DNA from: Streptomyces viridochromogenes DSM 40736
GTDB lineage: Bacteria; Actinomycetota; Actinomycetes; Streptomycetales; Streptomycetaceae
DNA length: 64,000 bases
Direction of reading: 5' to 3'
Assembly: GCF_000158955.1 (NCBI RefSeq)
Contig: NZ_GG657757.1
Span: forward strand, 7,403,447 to 7,467,446
This document shows, one piece after another, positions 8,242 to 17,270 of this stretch; the first letter of the stretch is position 1; every line of letters begins with the position of its first letter. The position numbers and the translations under genes were made by a program. Below the pieces are notes generated by a model that was not told where the DNA came from, did not search any database, and saw nothing but the letters and a program-made list of their open reading frames with translations.

Positions 8242-9630
8242 TCAGGCCGTGTCCTCGCCGAGCGGTTGCGGGTTGGGGGAGATGCGGCGCTTTTCCGTGT
8301 CGCGTCCCGGCGGTGTCAGGAACAGCGCCACACAGCCGGCGAAGAGCGAGATGGAGCCCGCCAGGATGAAGGCACCGGAGTGTCCCCAGGCGCTGACGAC
8401 CACGGCACCCATGCCCGCGCCCAGACCGGAGACGAGCTTGGCGCTGTAGACCATGCCGTAGTTGGAGGCGTTGTTGTTCTCACCGAAGTAGTCGGCGGTG
8501 AGCGCCGCGAACATCGGGAAGATGGCGCCGCCGCCGAAGCCGGAGATCGCGGAGAAGATCAGGAACAGGGGCAGGTTCTTGCTGTCCGCCGACCAGAGGA
8601 TGCCGTACTGGGCGAGGCCCAGGATGACGCACACGGCGAGCAGGCACCGCTTGCGGCCGTAGAGGTCGGAGAGCCAGCCGATGACGCCACGGCCGGTTCC
8701 GTTGACGACCGCCTTCAGTGACATGGCCGTCGCCACGATGCCGCCCGCGAACCCGGCCTCCTCGCCGATGTCCACCTGGAAGGCGATACCGAAGATGTTC
8801 ACGCCGGACGTGCACGCCAGACAGAACCACATCAGGGCCACCCGGCCCGTCTTCCACGCCTCCTTGGGGGAGTACTGGCGGACCGCCGGCGGGTTCATCC
8901 GCAGCGAGCGGGCCGCGCGGGGGTCGTTCGGCGGGTTGAGCGGGTCGATCGAGGCGGGCCACCAGTTCTTCGGCGGGTCCTTGAAGAAGTAGCCGGAGCA
9001 CGCGACGATCCCGGCCAGGAACACACCCACCGAGACCAGCACCCAGCGGAAGTTGGTGAGGTCCATGTAGCCGTTGAAGAGGAAGACGAAGGGCACCGAA
9101 CCGTAGGCGAAACCGCCGTTGACGAACCCGGTCTTGCCGCCCTTGCGCTCCGGATACCACTTGCCCACCATGTTGACGCAGGTGGCGTACACCATGCCCG
9201 CGCCCATACCGCTGAACATGCTGAAGCCGATGTAGGCGAAGACGACGTGCGGCGCGAAGGCCAGCGACAGATAGCCCATCAGCGTGCCCGTCGCGCCGAG
9301 CATCATCGCCCAGCGGGCCGGCAGTTTTCCGCTCTCACGCAGTTTGCCCGCGGGGAAGGCCACCGCGGCCTGGAAGAAGACCCAGACGGTCATCATCCAG
9401 AAGATGTGCATGCTGTCCCACTGGTGCGCCGTGTGCAGGGTGTCCTCGGCGGACGCGAAGGCGTACTCGGCGGAGGAGATGCCCATCATGCCGACCCAGG
9501 GCAGGATCACCATCCACTTGCGTTTGCGCCCCATGATGTCGATGTCGGACTCGCCGACGCGGTAGACGCGTCCGTTCTTGTCGGTCACCTCGCGATACGC
9601 GGCGACCCGTGGAACGTCGGTGGTTGTCAC
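8242..9630 (-). CDS. OFA-family (oxalate/formate antiporter) MFS transporter, copy 1
   Basis: A 462-residue MFS transporter paralogous to the gene downstream. The GTG start is chosen because AAGGGG lies eight bases upstream and translation then begins VTTTDVPRVAAYREV, matching the paralog's YREVTD segment; an upstream in-frame start would add 31 unconserved residues. Matching blocks include GMGAGMVYATCVNMVGKWYP, GFVNGGFAYGSVPF, FKDPPKNWWP and a late GFGGGAIFPMFAAL. It is the first gene of the two-transporter unit, preceded by a 13-bp terminator hairpin that separates it from the acyl-CoA ligase. Two OFA genes side by side could give different substrates, for example oxalate against formate, or simply dosage. 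Confidence 0.85.
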   Translation of the reverse strand: MTTTDVPRVAAYREVTDKNGRVYRVGESDIDIMGRKRKWMVILPWVGMMGISSAEYAFASAEDTLHTAHQWDSMHIFWMMTVWVFFQAAVAFPAGKLRESGKLPARWAMMLGATGTLMGYLSLAFAPHVVFAYIGFSMFSGMGAGMVYATCVNMVGKWYPERKGGKTGFVNGGFAYGSVPFVFLFNGYMDLTNFRWVLVSVGVFLAGIVACSGYFFKDPPKNWWPASIDPLNPPNDPRAARSLRMNPPAVRQYSPKEAWKTGRVALMWFCLACTSGVNIFGIAFQVDIGEEAGFAGGIVATAMSLKAVVNGTGRGVIGWLSDLYGRKRCLLAVCVILGLAQYGILWSADSKNLPLFLIFSAISGFGGGAIFPMFAALTADYFGENNNASNYGMVYSAKLVSGLGAGMGAVVVSAWGHSGAFILAGSISLFAGCVALFLTPPGRDTEKRRISPNPQPLGEDTA

Positions 9631-9704
9631 GTTGTTGCACCCCTTGCGTCGAAAGATCTGGCCAGCGCCCCCTGTCCCATGCCTTTCGTGCGCGTACGGG
9701 CCCC

Positions 9705-9737
9705 GGGGCCGGCCGACGCGCACCGTCGGCCGGCCCC
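9705..9737 (-). terminator. 13-bp hairpin between acyl-CoA ligase and OFA genes
   Basis: The arms GGGGCCGGCCGAC and GTCGGCCGGCCCC are perfect around a 7-base loop. The hairpin lies just beyond the 3' end of the acyl-CoA ligase reading frame and probably ends the frc/oxc transcription unit. Confidence 0.7.
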
Positions 9738-9749
9738 CGCTCCCTCACC

Positions 9750-11890
9750 TCATGTACCGCCCCCCAGCACACCCGCCTCCCGCGCCCAGCGGTACTTGGC
9801 GCCGAGCACGGCCACCGGCTTCTCGGTCGTGTACGGGTACGCCACGACCCCTCGTTCGAAGAGGTACTGGCAGGCCTCCTCGACCTCCACGTCGCCCGCG
9901 AGCGACGCCACCACCGGCTTCTCGATCCCGCGCTCCCGGAACTCGGCCACCACGCGCGCGGTGAGCTCCGCGAAGACCATCGGAGGAGTGACGATGGTGT
10001 GCCAGTAGCCGAGGACCAGGGAGTGGATGCGCGGATCCTCCAGGCCCAGCCGGATCGTCGCCTCGTACGTCGACGGTGGCTCGCCCCCGGTGATGTCCAC
10101 CGGGTTGCCCGCCGCCACTGAGCCTTACCTCACGAGCTCACCCGTCAGCGGCAGGTTCTAGTCTGGTGGGCGCTCGCCGGAGGAGGCGGGCCGCCGTCCG
10201 ACAGCAGCACCCCGCTGCCACCGGCCCCGGTGATGATCACGACGTTGTCGCCCTTGGGGGCGGGAAGCACCGGCAACGCGCGCGCGTACTCCAGCATGTC
10301 GTTGAGCCCCGGCGCCCGGATGACCCCGGCCTGCCGCAGGATGTCGTCGTACACGGCGTCGTCGCCCGCGAGGGCCCCGGTGTGCGAACCGGCCGCCTTC
10401 GCGCCCGCCGCCGTACGGCCCGCCTTCAGCACGACCACCGGCTTCTTCGGCACGGTCGCCCGGGCGGCCTCCACGAAGGCACGCCCGTCCTTCAGGTCCT
10501 CCAGGTGCATCGCGATGCACTGGGTGTTGGGGTCCTCACCGAACCAGGTCAGCAGGTCGTCCTCGTCCAGGTCCGACTTGTTGCCGAGCCCGACGATCGC
10601 CGACACGCCCGTCCTGGTGGTGCGCGCGAAGCCCAGGATGGCCATCCCGATGCCGCCCGACTGCGAGGTCAGCGCCACCCCGCCCTTGACGTCGTACGGG
10701 GTGCAGAACGTGGCGCACAGGTCCTGCCAGGTCGAGTAGTAGCCGTAGATGTTCGGTCCCAGCAGCCGCACGCCGTGCCGCTCGGCGATCGTCACGATCT
10801 CCGCCTGGAGTTCGTGCTCGCCGGTCTCCGCGAAACCGGAGGGGATCAGCACGGCGTTCGGGATCTTCTTGCGTCCCACCTCCTCCAAGGCGGAGGCCAC
10901 GAACCTGGCGGGGATCGCGAAGACCGCCACATCCACCTCACCGGGAACGTCCGTGACACTCCTGTACGCCTTGCGGCCCAGAATGTCATCGGCCTTGGGG
11001 TTCACCGGGTGGATGTCGCCCGCGAAGCCCCCGTCGACGAGGTTGCGCATCACGGAGTTGCCGATCTTGCCCTGCTCGTTGGACGCGCCGATGACGGCGA
11101 CCGAGCGCGGCTGCATCAGCCGGCGCATCGACGCGAGGATCTCGTCCCGCGTGTACTTCCTGCGCGGCGTGGGCTGTGACTCGGCGAGGATCACCCGGAT
11201 GTCGGCCGCGACGGCCCCCTCCGCCGTCGCGATCACCGGGTTGAGGTCCACCTCGGCGATCTCCGGGAAGTCCGCGACGAGTTCCGACACCCGGCGGATC
11301 TGCTCGGCCACGGCCCACCGGTCGACGCCCGCCTGGCCGCGCACTCCGCGCAGGATCTCCGCCGACCGGATCGAGTCCAGCATGGACAGCGCCTCGTCGG
11401 GCTTCACCGGGGCGAGCCGGAAGGTGACGTCCTTGAGGACCTCGACGAGCACTCCGCCGAGCCCGAAGGCGACCACCTTCCCGAACGTCGGGTCCGTGAC
11501 CGCCCCGACGATGACCTCCTGCCCCTTCGGCAGCAGCTCCTGCACCTGCACGCCCGAGATGCGGGCGGCGGCGTCGTAGGCGCGGGCGTTGTCGATGATC
11601 GTGTGGAACGCGGCCCGTACGTCCGCGGCCCCCTCGACGCCGACGATCACCCCGCCGGCGTCGGTCTTGTGCAGGATGTCCGGCGAGACGATCTTCATCA
11701 CGACGGGTCCGCCGAAGCGCGCCGCGAACGCCACGGCCTCGTCGACGTCGGTCGCCAGTTCCTCGCCCGGTACGGCGATCCCGTACGCGTCGGCGATCAC
11801 CTTGCCCTCGGGCGCGGTCAGCGCGGTCCGGCCCTCGGCCCGCACGGAGTCGAGGAGGGACCGCACCCGCAGAATCCGGTCTTCGGCCAT
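9750..11890 (-). pseudogene. Acetate-CoA ligase (NDP-forming)-like acyl-CoA synthetase, disrupted
   Basis: The N-terminal part (11890 down to ~10196) has an ATP-grasp region (FGGPVVMKIVSPDILHKTDA), a CoA-binding Rossmann domain (SVAVIGASNEQGKIGNSVMR) and a ligase domain with the phosphorylatable His in AGSHTGALAGDD. Right after GSGVLLSD the family sequence stops and unrelated residues lead to a stop at 10145. The family resumes in another frame at ~10112 (GNPVDITGGEPPSTYEA to the end at 9750). The intervening ~86 bases do not match the expected ~30 residues in any frame, so this is a local replacement and not a single-base slip. Placed with frc and oxc, it probably once activated an organic acid such as oxalate or formate. 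Assembly error is possible. Confidence 0.7.
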
Positions 11891-11894
11891 CACG

Positions 11895-13136
11895 TCAGAT
11901 CACCCCGTTCGACTTGAGCAGGCGCACTTCCTCGTCGCCGAGGCCGAGTTCGCCGACGTAGACCTCTTCGTTGTGCTCACCGAGCAGGGGCGAACTGGTC
12001 ACGGCCACGGGGGAGTCCGACAGCTTGAGCGGGCTGCCGACGGTCACGAACTCGCCGCGCTGCGGGTGCGGCACGGTGACCACCATCTCGTTGGCGACCA
12101 GTGAACTGTCCTCGATGATCTCCCGCGTGGACAGGATCGGCCCGCACGGGATGTTGTGGGCGTTGAGCCGCTCCAGCACCTCCCACTTGGGCAGCGTCGA
12201 GGACCACTCCTCGATCAGCTGGAACATCTTGTTCAGCTTGGGCAGCCGCGCCTCGGGCGTCGCCCACTCGGGGTCATCGGCCAGCTCGGGCCGGCCGATG
12301 AGCTCGCTGATCGGCCGCCAGCCGACGGGCTGCACGATGACGTACACGTAGTCGTTCGGGCCGCCCGGCGCGCACTTGACCGCCCAGCCGGGCTGGCCGC
12401 CGCCTGACGCGTTCCCGGACCTGGGAACCTCGTCGCCGAAGTCCTCGTTGGGATATTCAGCGAGCGGCCCGTGTGCCAGGCGCTGCTGGTCCCGCAGCTT
12501 CACCCGGCACAGATTCAGTACGGCGTGCTGCATGGCCACGTTGACCCGCTGCCCGCGCCCGGTGCGCTCCCGTTGGAAGAGCGCGGCGAGGATGCCCGCC
12601 ACGGCGTGCACGCCCGTCCCCGAGTCCCCGATCTGGGCCCCTGTCGCCAGCGGCGGCCCGTCCTCGAAACCGGTGGTCGACATCGACCCGCCCATGGCCT
12701 GCGCGACGACCTCGTACGCCTTGAAGTTGGTGTATGGGCCTTCGCCGAACCCCTTGATGGAGGCGTAGACGATCCGTGGATTGATCTCCTGGATGCGGTC
12801 CCAGGTGAAGCCCATCCGGTCGACCGCGCCCGGTCCGAAGTTCTCGACCATGACGTCGGAGCGCCGGATCAGCTCGGTGAGGATCTCCTTGCCGCGCTCG
12901 GTCTTGGTGTTGAGGGTGATGCTCCGCTTGTTGCAGTTGAGCATCGTGAAGTAGAGGGAGTCGACGTCCGGCAGGTCACGCAGCTGCTTGCGCGTGATGT
13001 CGCCGGTCGGCGCCTCCAGCTTGACGACGTCCGCGCCGAGCCAGGCGAGCAGCTGGGTCGCGGAGGGGCCGGACTGGACGTGGGTCATGTCCAGGACACG
13101 GATGCCTTCGAGGGCCTTGGTGGACGGTGCAGTCAT
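11895..13136 (-). CDS. frc: Formyl-CoA:oxalate CoA-transferase family (class III CoA-transferase)
   Basis: A 413-residue class III CoA-transferase. The ATG is chosen because GAGGTG lies just upstream; a GTG three codons earlier is also possible. Recognisable parts are EGIRVLDMTHVQSGPSATQL, WLGADVVKLE, MVENFGPGAVDRMGF, YASIKGFG and GAQIGDSGTGVHAVAGILAA, whose Asp is the expected CoA-ester-forming residue. It would move CoA from formyl-CoA (or another donor) to oxalate, making oxalyl-CoA for the adjacent decarboxylase. Its start lies ten bases after the oxc stop, so the two are cotranscribed. Assignment to oxalate rests largely on the neighbouring oxc and OFA genes. Confidence 0.85.
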   Translation of the reverse strand: MTAPSTKALEGIRVLDMTHVQSGPSATQLLAWLGADVVKLEAPTGDITRKQLRDLPDVDSLYFTMLNCNKRSITLNTKTERGKEILTELIRRSDVMVENFGPGAVDRMGFTWDRIQEINPRIVYASIKGFGEGPYTNFKAYEVVAQAMGGSMSTTGFEDGPPLATGAQIGDSGTGVHAVAGILAALFQRERTGRGQRVNVAMQHAVLNLCRVKLRDQQRLAHGPLAEYPNEDFGDEVPRSGNASGGGQPGWAVKCAPGGPNDYVYVIVQPVGWRPISELIGRPELADDPEWATPEARLPKLNKMFQLIEEWSSTLPKWEVLERLNAHNIPCGPILSTREIIEDSSLVANEMVVTVPHPQRGEFVTVGSPLKLSDSPVAVTSSPLLGEHNEEVYVGELGLGDEEVRLLKSNGVI

Positions 13137-13146
13137 CGGGGGCACC

Positions 13147-14829
13147 TCACTTGTACATGGTCTGGTTCATGGTTCCGGGGGCGTACGCGTCGGGGTCGAC
13201 CCAGACGTTGATCAGGGACGGCTTGCCGGACTCGCGGGCACGCCGGAGGGCCGGGCCGATGTCGGCGGGGTCGCGGACCTCCTCGCCGTGACCGCCCAGC
13301 ATGCGGGCGAACTCGTCGTAGCGGACGTCGCCGAGGGTGTTGCCGACCCGTTCGCGGTCCTTGCCGTACTTGGCGGCCTGGCCGTAGCGGATCTGGTTCA
13401 TGGAGGAGTTGTTGCCGACGATGCCGACGAAGGGGAGGTCGTAGCGGACGAGGGTCTCGAAGTCCCAGCCGGTGAGGGAGAACGCGCCGTCGCCGAAGAG
13501 CGCGACGACCTCCTTGTCGGGCCGCGCCTGCTTGGCCGCGAGCACGAAGGGGACGCCGACGCCGAGCGTGCCCAGGGGCCCCGGGTCCATCCAGTGCCCG
13601 GGTGACTTGGGCTGCACGACCTGGCCGGAGAAGGTGACGATGTCGCCGCCGTCGCCGATGTAGATCGAGTCCTCGGTGAGGAAGTCGTTGATCTCGCTCA
13701 CCAGGCGGTAGGGGTGGATGGGCGAGGCATCGGACCTGAGCTGCGGCAGCCGCTTCTCCAGGGCGGTCTGTTCCGCCGCGCGCAGCTCGTCCAGCCACTC
13801 CTTGCGCCGGGACGCGCCTCCGTTGACGCGTCCCGAGGCGGCCTCGGTCACGGCCTTCAGCACCAGCCCGGCGTCTCCCACGATGCCGAGGTCGATGTCG
13901 CGGTTCTTGCCGACCGTGCGGTAGTCGAGGTCGATCTGCACGACGGTCGCCTCCGGCGACAGCCGCTTGCCGTAGCCCATGCGGAAGTCGAAGGGCGTAC
14001 CGACGATGACGATGACGTCGGCGCCCGAGAAGGCGTACCGGCGCGAGAGCTGGAAGTGGTGCGGATCGCCGGGCGGGAGGGTGCCGCGGCCGGCGCCGTT
14101 CATGTACGCCGGGACGTTCAGCGTGCGCACCAGCTCGACGGCCGCCCCGGTGCCCCGGGTCGTCCAGACCTGGCTGCCGAGCAGGATGGCCGGCTTCTCG
14201 GCGTGCACCAGCAGGTCCGCGAGCCGCTCGATCGCCTCGGGGTCGCCGGCCGAGCGGGTCGAGGCGCGGTAGGCCCCTGCCCGCGGCACGCGTGCCTTCG
14301 CGGCGGGCACCTTGGCGTCCAGCACGTCGCGCGGGATCTCCAGGAAGGAGGGCCCGGGCGCACCGTGGTAGCACTCGCGGAACGCCATGGACACCAGGTC
14401 CGCCGCGCGCGCCGTGTCGGGCACGGTCGCCGCGAACTTGGTGATGGGGTTCATCATGTCGACGTGCGGCAGGTCCTGGAGAGACCCCATCTTGTGCTGG
14501 GTGAGGGCCCCCTGACCGCCGATCAGCAGCATCGGAGACTCGGCGCGGAAGGCGTTGGCGACACCGGTGACGGCGTCGGTCGTCCCCGGGCCCGCGGTGA
14601 CCACCGCGCAGCCGGGCTTGCCGGTGATGCGGGCGTAGCCGTCGGCGGCGTGGGCGGCCACCTGTTCGTGGCGTACGTCGACGACCTCGATGCCCTCGTC
14701 GACGCAGCCGTCGTAGATGTCGATGATGTGGCCGCCGCACAGGGTGTAGATGCGGTCGACCCCCTCGGCCTTCAGAGCCTTGGCTACGAGATGACCACCG
14801 GAAATGACGTCCTGGGTGTCGTCGGGCAT
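13147..14829 (-). CDS. oxc: Oxalyl-CoA decarboxylase (ThDP-dependent)
   Basis: A 560-residue thiamin-diphosphate enzyme converting oxalyl-CoA to formyl-CoA and CO2. Visible are the cofactor-activating Glu in VRHEQVAAHAADGYARITG, the PP-domain signature GDGAFSL followed by GIVGNN, and NGAGRGTLPPGDPHHFQLSR. The ATG giving MPDDTQDVISGGHLV is preferred because AGGAC lies upstream and residues before it are not conserved. The length fits the family. It is the first gene of a unit running oxc-frc-acyl-CoA ligase on the minus strand, and it faces the sucC paralog across a promoter containing a perfect CATACAGT palindrome, probably the regulator's operator. Confidence 0.88.
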   Translation of the reverse strand: MPDDTQDVISGGHLVAKALKAEGVDRIYTLCGGHIIDIYDGCVDEGIEVVDVRHEQVAAHAADGYARITGKPGCAVVTAGPGTTDAVTGVANAFRAESPMLLIGGQGALTQHKMGSLQDLPHVDMMNPITKFAATVPDTARAADLVSMAFRECYHGAPGPSFLEIPRDVLDAKVPAAKARVPRAGAYRASTRSAGDPEAIERLADLLVHAEKPAILLGSQVWTTRGTGAAVELVRTLNVPAYMNGAGRGTLPPGDPHHFQLSRRYAFSGADVIVIVGTPFDFRMGYGKRLSPEATVVQIDLDYRTVGKNRDIDLGIVGDAGLVLKAVTEAASGRVNGGASRRKEWLDELRAAEQTALEKRLPQLRSDASPIHPYRLVSEINDFLTEDSIYIGDGGDIVTFSGQVVQPKSPGHWMDPGPLGTLGVGVPFVLAAKQARPDKEVVALFGDGAFSLTGWDFETLVRYDLPFVGIVGNNSSMNQIRYGQAAKYGKDRERVGNTLGDVRYDEFARMLGGHGEEVRDPADIGPALRRARESGKPSLINVWVDPDAYAPGTMNQTMYK

Positions 14830-14879
14830 GGCGAAGTCCTGTCCCTTCGTAGGGGGTTGGAACGGCTCGCGGTACATTG

Positions 14880-14903
14880 CATACAGTCGACGGATACTGT
14901 ATG
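14880..14903. promoter_or_regulatory. Palindromic operator in the oxc/sucC divergent promoter
   Basis: The arms CATACAGT and ACTGTATG are perfect 8-bp inverted repeats separated by CGACGGAT. The site lies 50 bp upstream of oxc and 68 bp upstream of sucC, an ideal place for one dimeric regulator (the half-site suggests a GntR-type protein) to control both directions. No regulator gene is adjacent. Confidence 0.65.
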
Positions 14904-14971
14904 AAGCTTGTTATCCCGCATCCGGTGGGTGGTGTCCAGGGGGCGTGCGGCACTTTCAGTCAGGAGCCGAA

Positions 14972-16102
14972 ATGGACCTGTACGAACACCAGGCAAGGGA
15001 ACTCTTCGAGGAACACGGCATCTTGGTGCCGCGGGCCGAGGTGACGGACTCACCCAAGGAGGCCCGTGGGATCGCACGCCGGCTCGGTGGCCGTGTGGTG
15101 GTGAAGGCGCAGGTGAAGACCGGTGGCCGGGGCAAGGCGGGCGGGGTCAGGATCGCCGCCGACCCGGCCGCCGCCGAGCTCACCGCCCGTCAGATCCTCG
15201 GTATGGACATCAAGGGTCACACCGTCGGCAAGGTGATGCTGGCCCAGCCGGTCGACATCGAGGCCGAGTTCTACGTGTCCTACGTACTCGACAGGGCGGC
15301 CGGCCGTTTCCTCGCGATCGCCTCAGCCGAAGGCGGCATGGAGATTGAGGAGGTCGCCGCGAGCCGGCCCGAGGCTGTGGCCCGCGTCCCCGTCGACCCG
15401 GCCCAGGGCGTCACCTCAGCGAAGGCGGGCGAGATCGCCGAGGCGGCCGGACTGCCACCGCAGAGCGTCGACGTCCTCGTACGGCTCTGGGAGATCCTGG
15501 TCCGCGAGGACGCCCTCCTCGTCGAGGTCAATCCGCTCGTCCGCACTGGGCAGGGCCAGCTCCTCGCCCTCGACGGCAAGGTGACACTCGACGACAACGC
15601 CCGTTTCCGCCAAGTCCGTTGGGGCGCGGAGGACACCGGGCACGACGATCCGCTGGAGGCCGCGGCCGCCGCCAAGGGACTCAACTACGTCAAGCTCGAC
15701 GGCGAGGTCGGCATCATCGGCAACGGCGCCGGCCTCGTCATGTCGACCCTCGACGTGGTCGCGGGCTGCGGTGCGCGGCCCGCCAACTTCCTCGACATCG
15801 GCGGCGGAGCGAGCGCCCGGATCATGGCCGATGGACTGTCGGTCATCCTCTCCGACCCGGCCGTGAAATCCGTCTTCGTGAACGTCTTCGGCGGCATCAC
15901 CGCCTGCGACGCGGTCGCCGACGGCATCGTCCAGGCCCTGGACACCGTCCGCCTCACCAAGCCGCTCGTGGTGCGCCTCGACGGCAACAACGCGCCCCGG
16001 GGGCGCGCCATCCTCGACGAGCACGCGCATCCGCTGGTCGAGCAGGTCACCACGATGGACGGCGCCGCCCGCCGTGCCGCCGCACTCGCCACCACAGCCT
16101 GA
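14972..16102 (+). CDS. sucC: Succinyl-CoA ligase beta subunit paralog (ADP/GDP-forming)
   Basis: A 376-residue ATP-grasp protein. MDLYEHQARELFEEHGI is the classic SucC N-terminus, followed by VVVKAQVKTGGRGKAGGV (nucleotide site), VEVNPLV, GEVGIIGNGAGLVMSTLDVV and NVFGGITACDAVADGI. The ATG follows CAGGAG. With the alpha subunit next door it forms an alpha/beta ligase interconverting a CoA thioester and free acid with nucleotide. This pair faces the oxalate genes, so it is probably not the TCA-cycle copy. It may supply succinyl-CoA or another CoA donor to the transferase, or act on a related dicarboxylate (inference). Confidence 0.85.
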   Translation: MDLYEHQARELFEEHGILVPRAEVTDSPKEARGIARRLGGRVVVKAQVKTGGRGKAGGVRIAADPAAAELTARQILGMDIKGHTVGKVMLAQPVDIEAEFYVSYVLDRAAGRFLAIASAEGGMEIEEVAASRPEAVARVPVDPAQGVTSAKAGEIAEAAGLPPQSVDVLVRLWEILVREDALLVEVNPLVRTGQGQLLALDGKVTLDDNARFRQVRWGAEDTGHDDPLEAAAAAKGLNYVKLDGEVGIIGNGAGLVMSTLDVVAGCGARPANFLDIGGGASARIMADGLSVILSDPAVKSVFVNVFGGITACDAVADGIVQALDTVRLTKPLVVRLDGNNAPRGRAILDEHAHPLVEQVTTMDGAARRAAALATTA

Positions 16103-16116
16103 GGAGACGGAACACC

Positions 16117-16998
16117 ATGGCCATCTACCTCACCAAGGAGAGCAAGGTCCTCGTCCAGGGCATGACCGGTGGCGAGGGCATGAAGCACACGCGGCGCATG
16201 CTCGCGGCCGGCACGAACATCGTCGGCGGCGTCAATCCGCGCAAGGCCGGCCGTACCGTCGACTTCGACGACCGGGCCGTGCCCGTCTTCGGCACGGTCG
16301 CCGACGGGATGCGCGCGACCGGAGCGGACGTCACCGTCGTCTTCGTGCCGCCCGCCTTCGCCAAGGCGGCCGTCACCGAGGCCGCCGACGCCGGCATCGG
16401 CCTCGCCGTCGTCATCACCGAGGGCATCCCCGTCCACGACTCCGTCGCCTTCACCGCGTACGCCGAGCGGCAGGGCACGCGCGTCGTGGGCCCCAACTGC
16501 CCGGGCCTCATCACGCCCGGCCAGTCCAACGCGGGCATCATCCCGGCCGACATCGCCAAACCGGGCCGGATCGGCCTGGTCTCCAAGTCGGGCACACTGA
16601 CGTACCAGCTCATGTACGAGCTGCGCGACATCGGGTTCTCGACCTGCGTCGGCATCGGCGGCGACCCGGTCGTCGGCACCAGCCACATCGACTGCCTCGC
16701 CGCCTTCCAGGACGATCCCGACACCGAACTGATCGTCCTCATCGGCGAGATCGGCGGCGACGCGGAGGAACGCGCGGCGGCCCACGTCCGCGAGCACGTC
16801 ACCAAGCCCGTCGTCGGCTACATCGCCGGGTTCACCGCACCCGAGGGCAAGACCATGGGGCACGCGGGCGCCATCGTGTCCGGCTCGTCCGGCACGGCAC
16901 AGGCGAAGAAGGAAGCACTGGAGGCGGCCGGGGTGAGCGTGGGCAGCACACCGACCGAGACGGCGCGGCTGGTGCTCGCACGACTCGAAGGCCGATAG
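16117..16998 (+). CDS. sucD: Succinyl-CoA ligase alpha subunit paralog
   Basis: A 293-residue SucD-type protein. It begins MAIYLTKESKVLVQGMTGGEG, the CoA-binding fold, then VVGPNCPGLITPGQSNAGI, GLVSKSGTLTYQLMYEL, GIGGDPVVGTSHID and KTMGHAGAIVSG, where the His is the phosphorylated catalytic residue. The start lies 14 bases after sucC behind GAGGAG, so the two are cotranscribed and probably made in equal amounts. Length is normal. An array of tandem hairpins follows the stop. Confidence 0.87.
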   Translation: MAIYLTKESKVLVQGMTGGEGMKHTRRMLAAGTNIVGGVNPRKAGRTVDFDDRAVPVFGTVADGMRATGADVTVVFVPPAFAKAAVTEAADAGIGLAVVITEGIPVHDSVAFTAYAERQGTRVVGPNCPGLITPGQSNAGIIPADIAKPGRIGLVSKSGTLTYQLMYELRDIGFSTCVGIGGDPVVGTSHIDCLAAFQDDPDTELIVLIGEIGGDAEERAAAHVREHVTKPVVGYIAGFTAPEGKTMGHAGAIVSGSSGTAQAKKEALEAAGVSVGSTPTETARLVLARLEGR

Positions 16999-17010
16999 AG
17001 GGCCCTCGCC

Positions 17011-17226
17011 CTCCAAGACCGCCAGCAGGCCATCGCGCTCCAAGGCCCGACAGCGGCCGCCGCACCCCAGGGCCTGACGGCGGGCCGCTGTACCCCAGGG
17101 CCGACAGTGGGCCGCCGCACCCCACGGCCGACAGCGGCTACTGCACCCCAAGGCCTGACAGCGGGCCACCACACTCCAAGGCCGACAGCGGCCGTGCGCC
17201 TCCAAGTCCGCCAGCAGGCCACCACC
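17011..17226 (+). repeat. Eight degenerate ~27-bp tandem repeats with internal hairpins
   Basis: Eight units of 26-28 bp follow each other without spacers, each starting CTCCAAG or CCCCA(G/A)G and carrying a core near GGCCGACAGCGGCC. In the best copy, about 17178-17191, GGCCG and CGGCC form a 5-bp stem around ACAG; most other units keep imperfect versions. Unit lengths of 26, 27 and 28 are not multiples of three, so the array is unlikely to be coding. It fills nearly all of the 272-bp gap between sucD and the aldehyde dehydrogenase gene. The function may be transcription or RNA-decay control, or it may be a neutral minisatellite. Confidence 0.85.
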
Positions 17227-17270
17227 GCCGATTCCCGCCCCCGACTGTGCACCGAGAGCGGAGCAACCCC

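Noticed and set aside
17011..17226. Possible CRISPR array
   Set aside because: The repeats follow each other with no spacers, are degenerate, and no cas genes are present.
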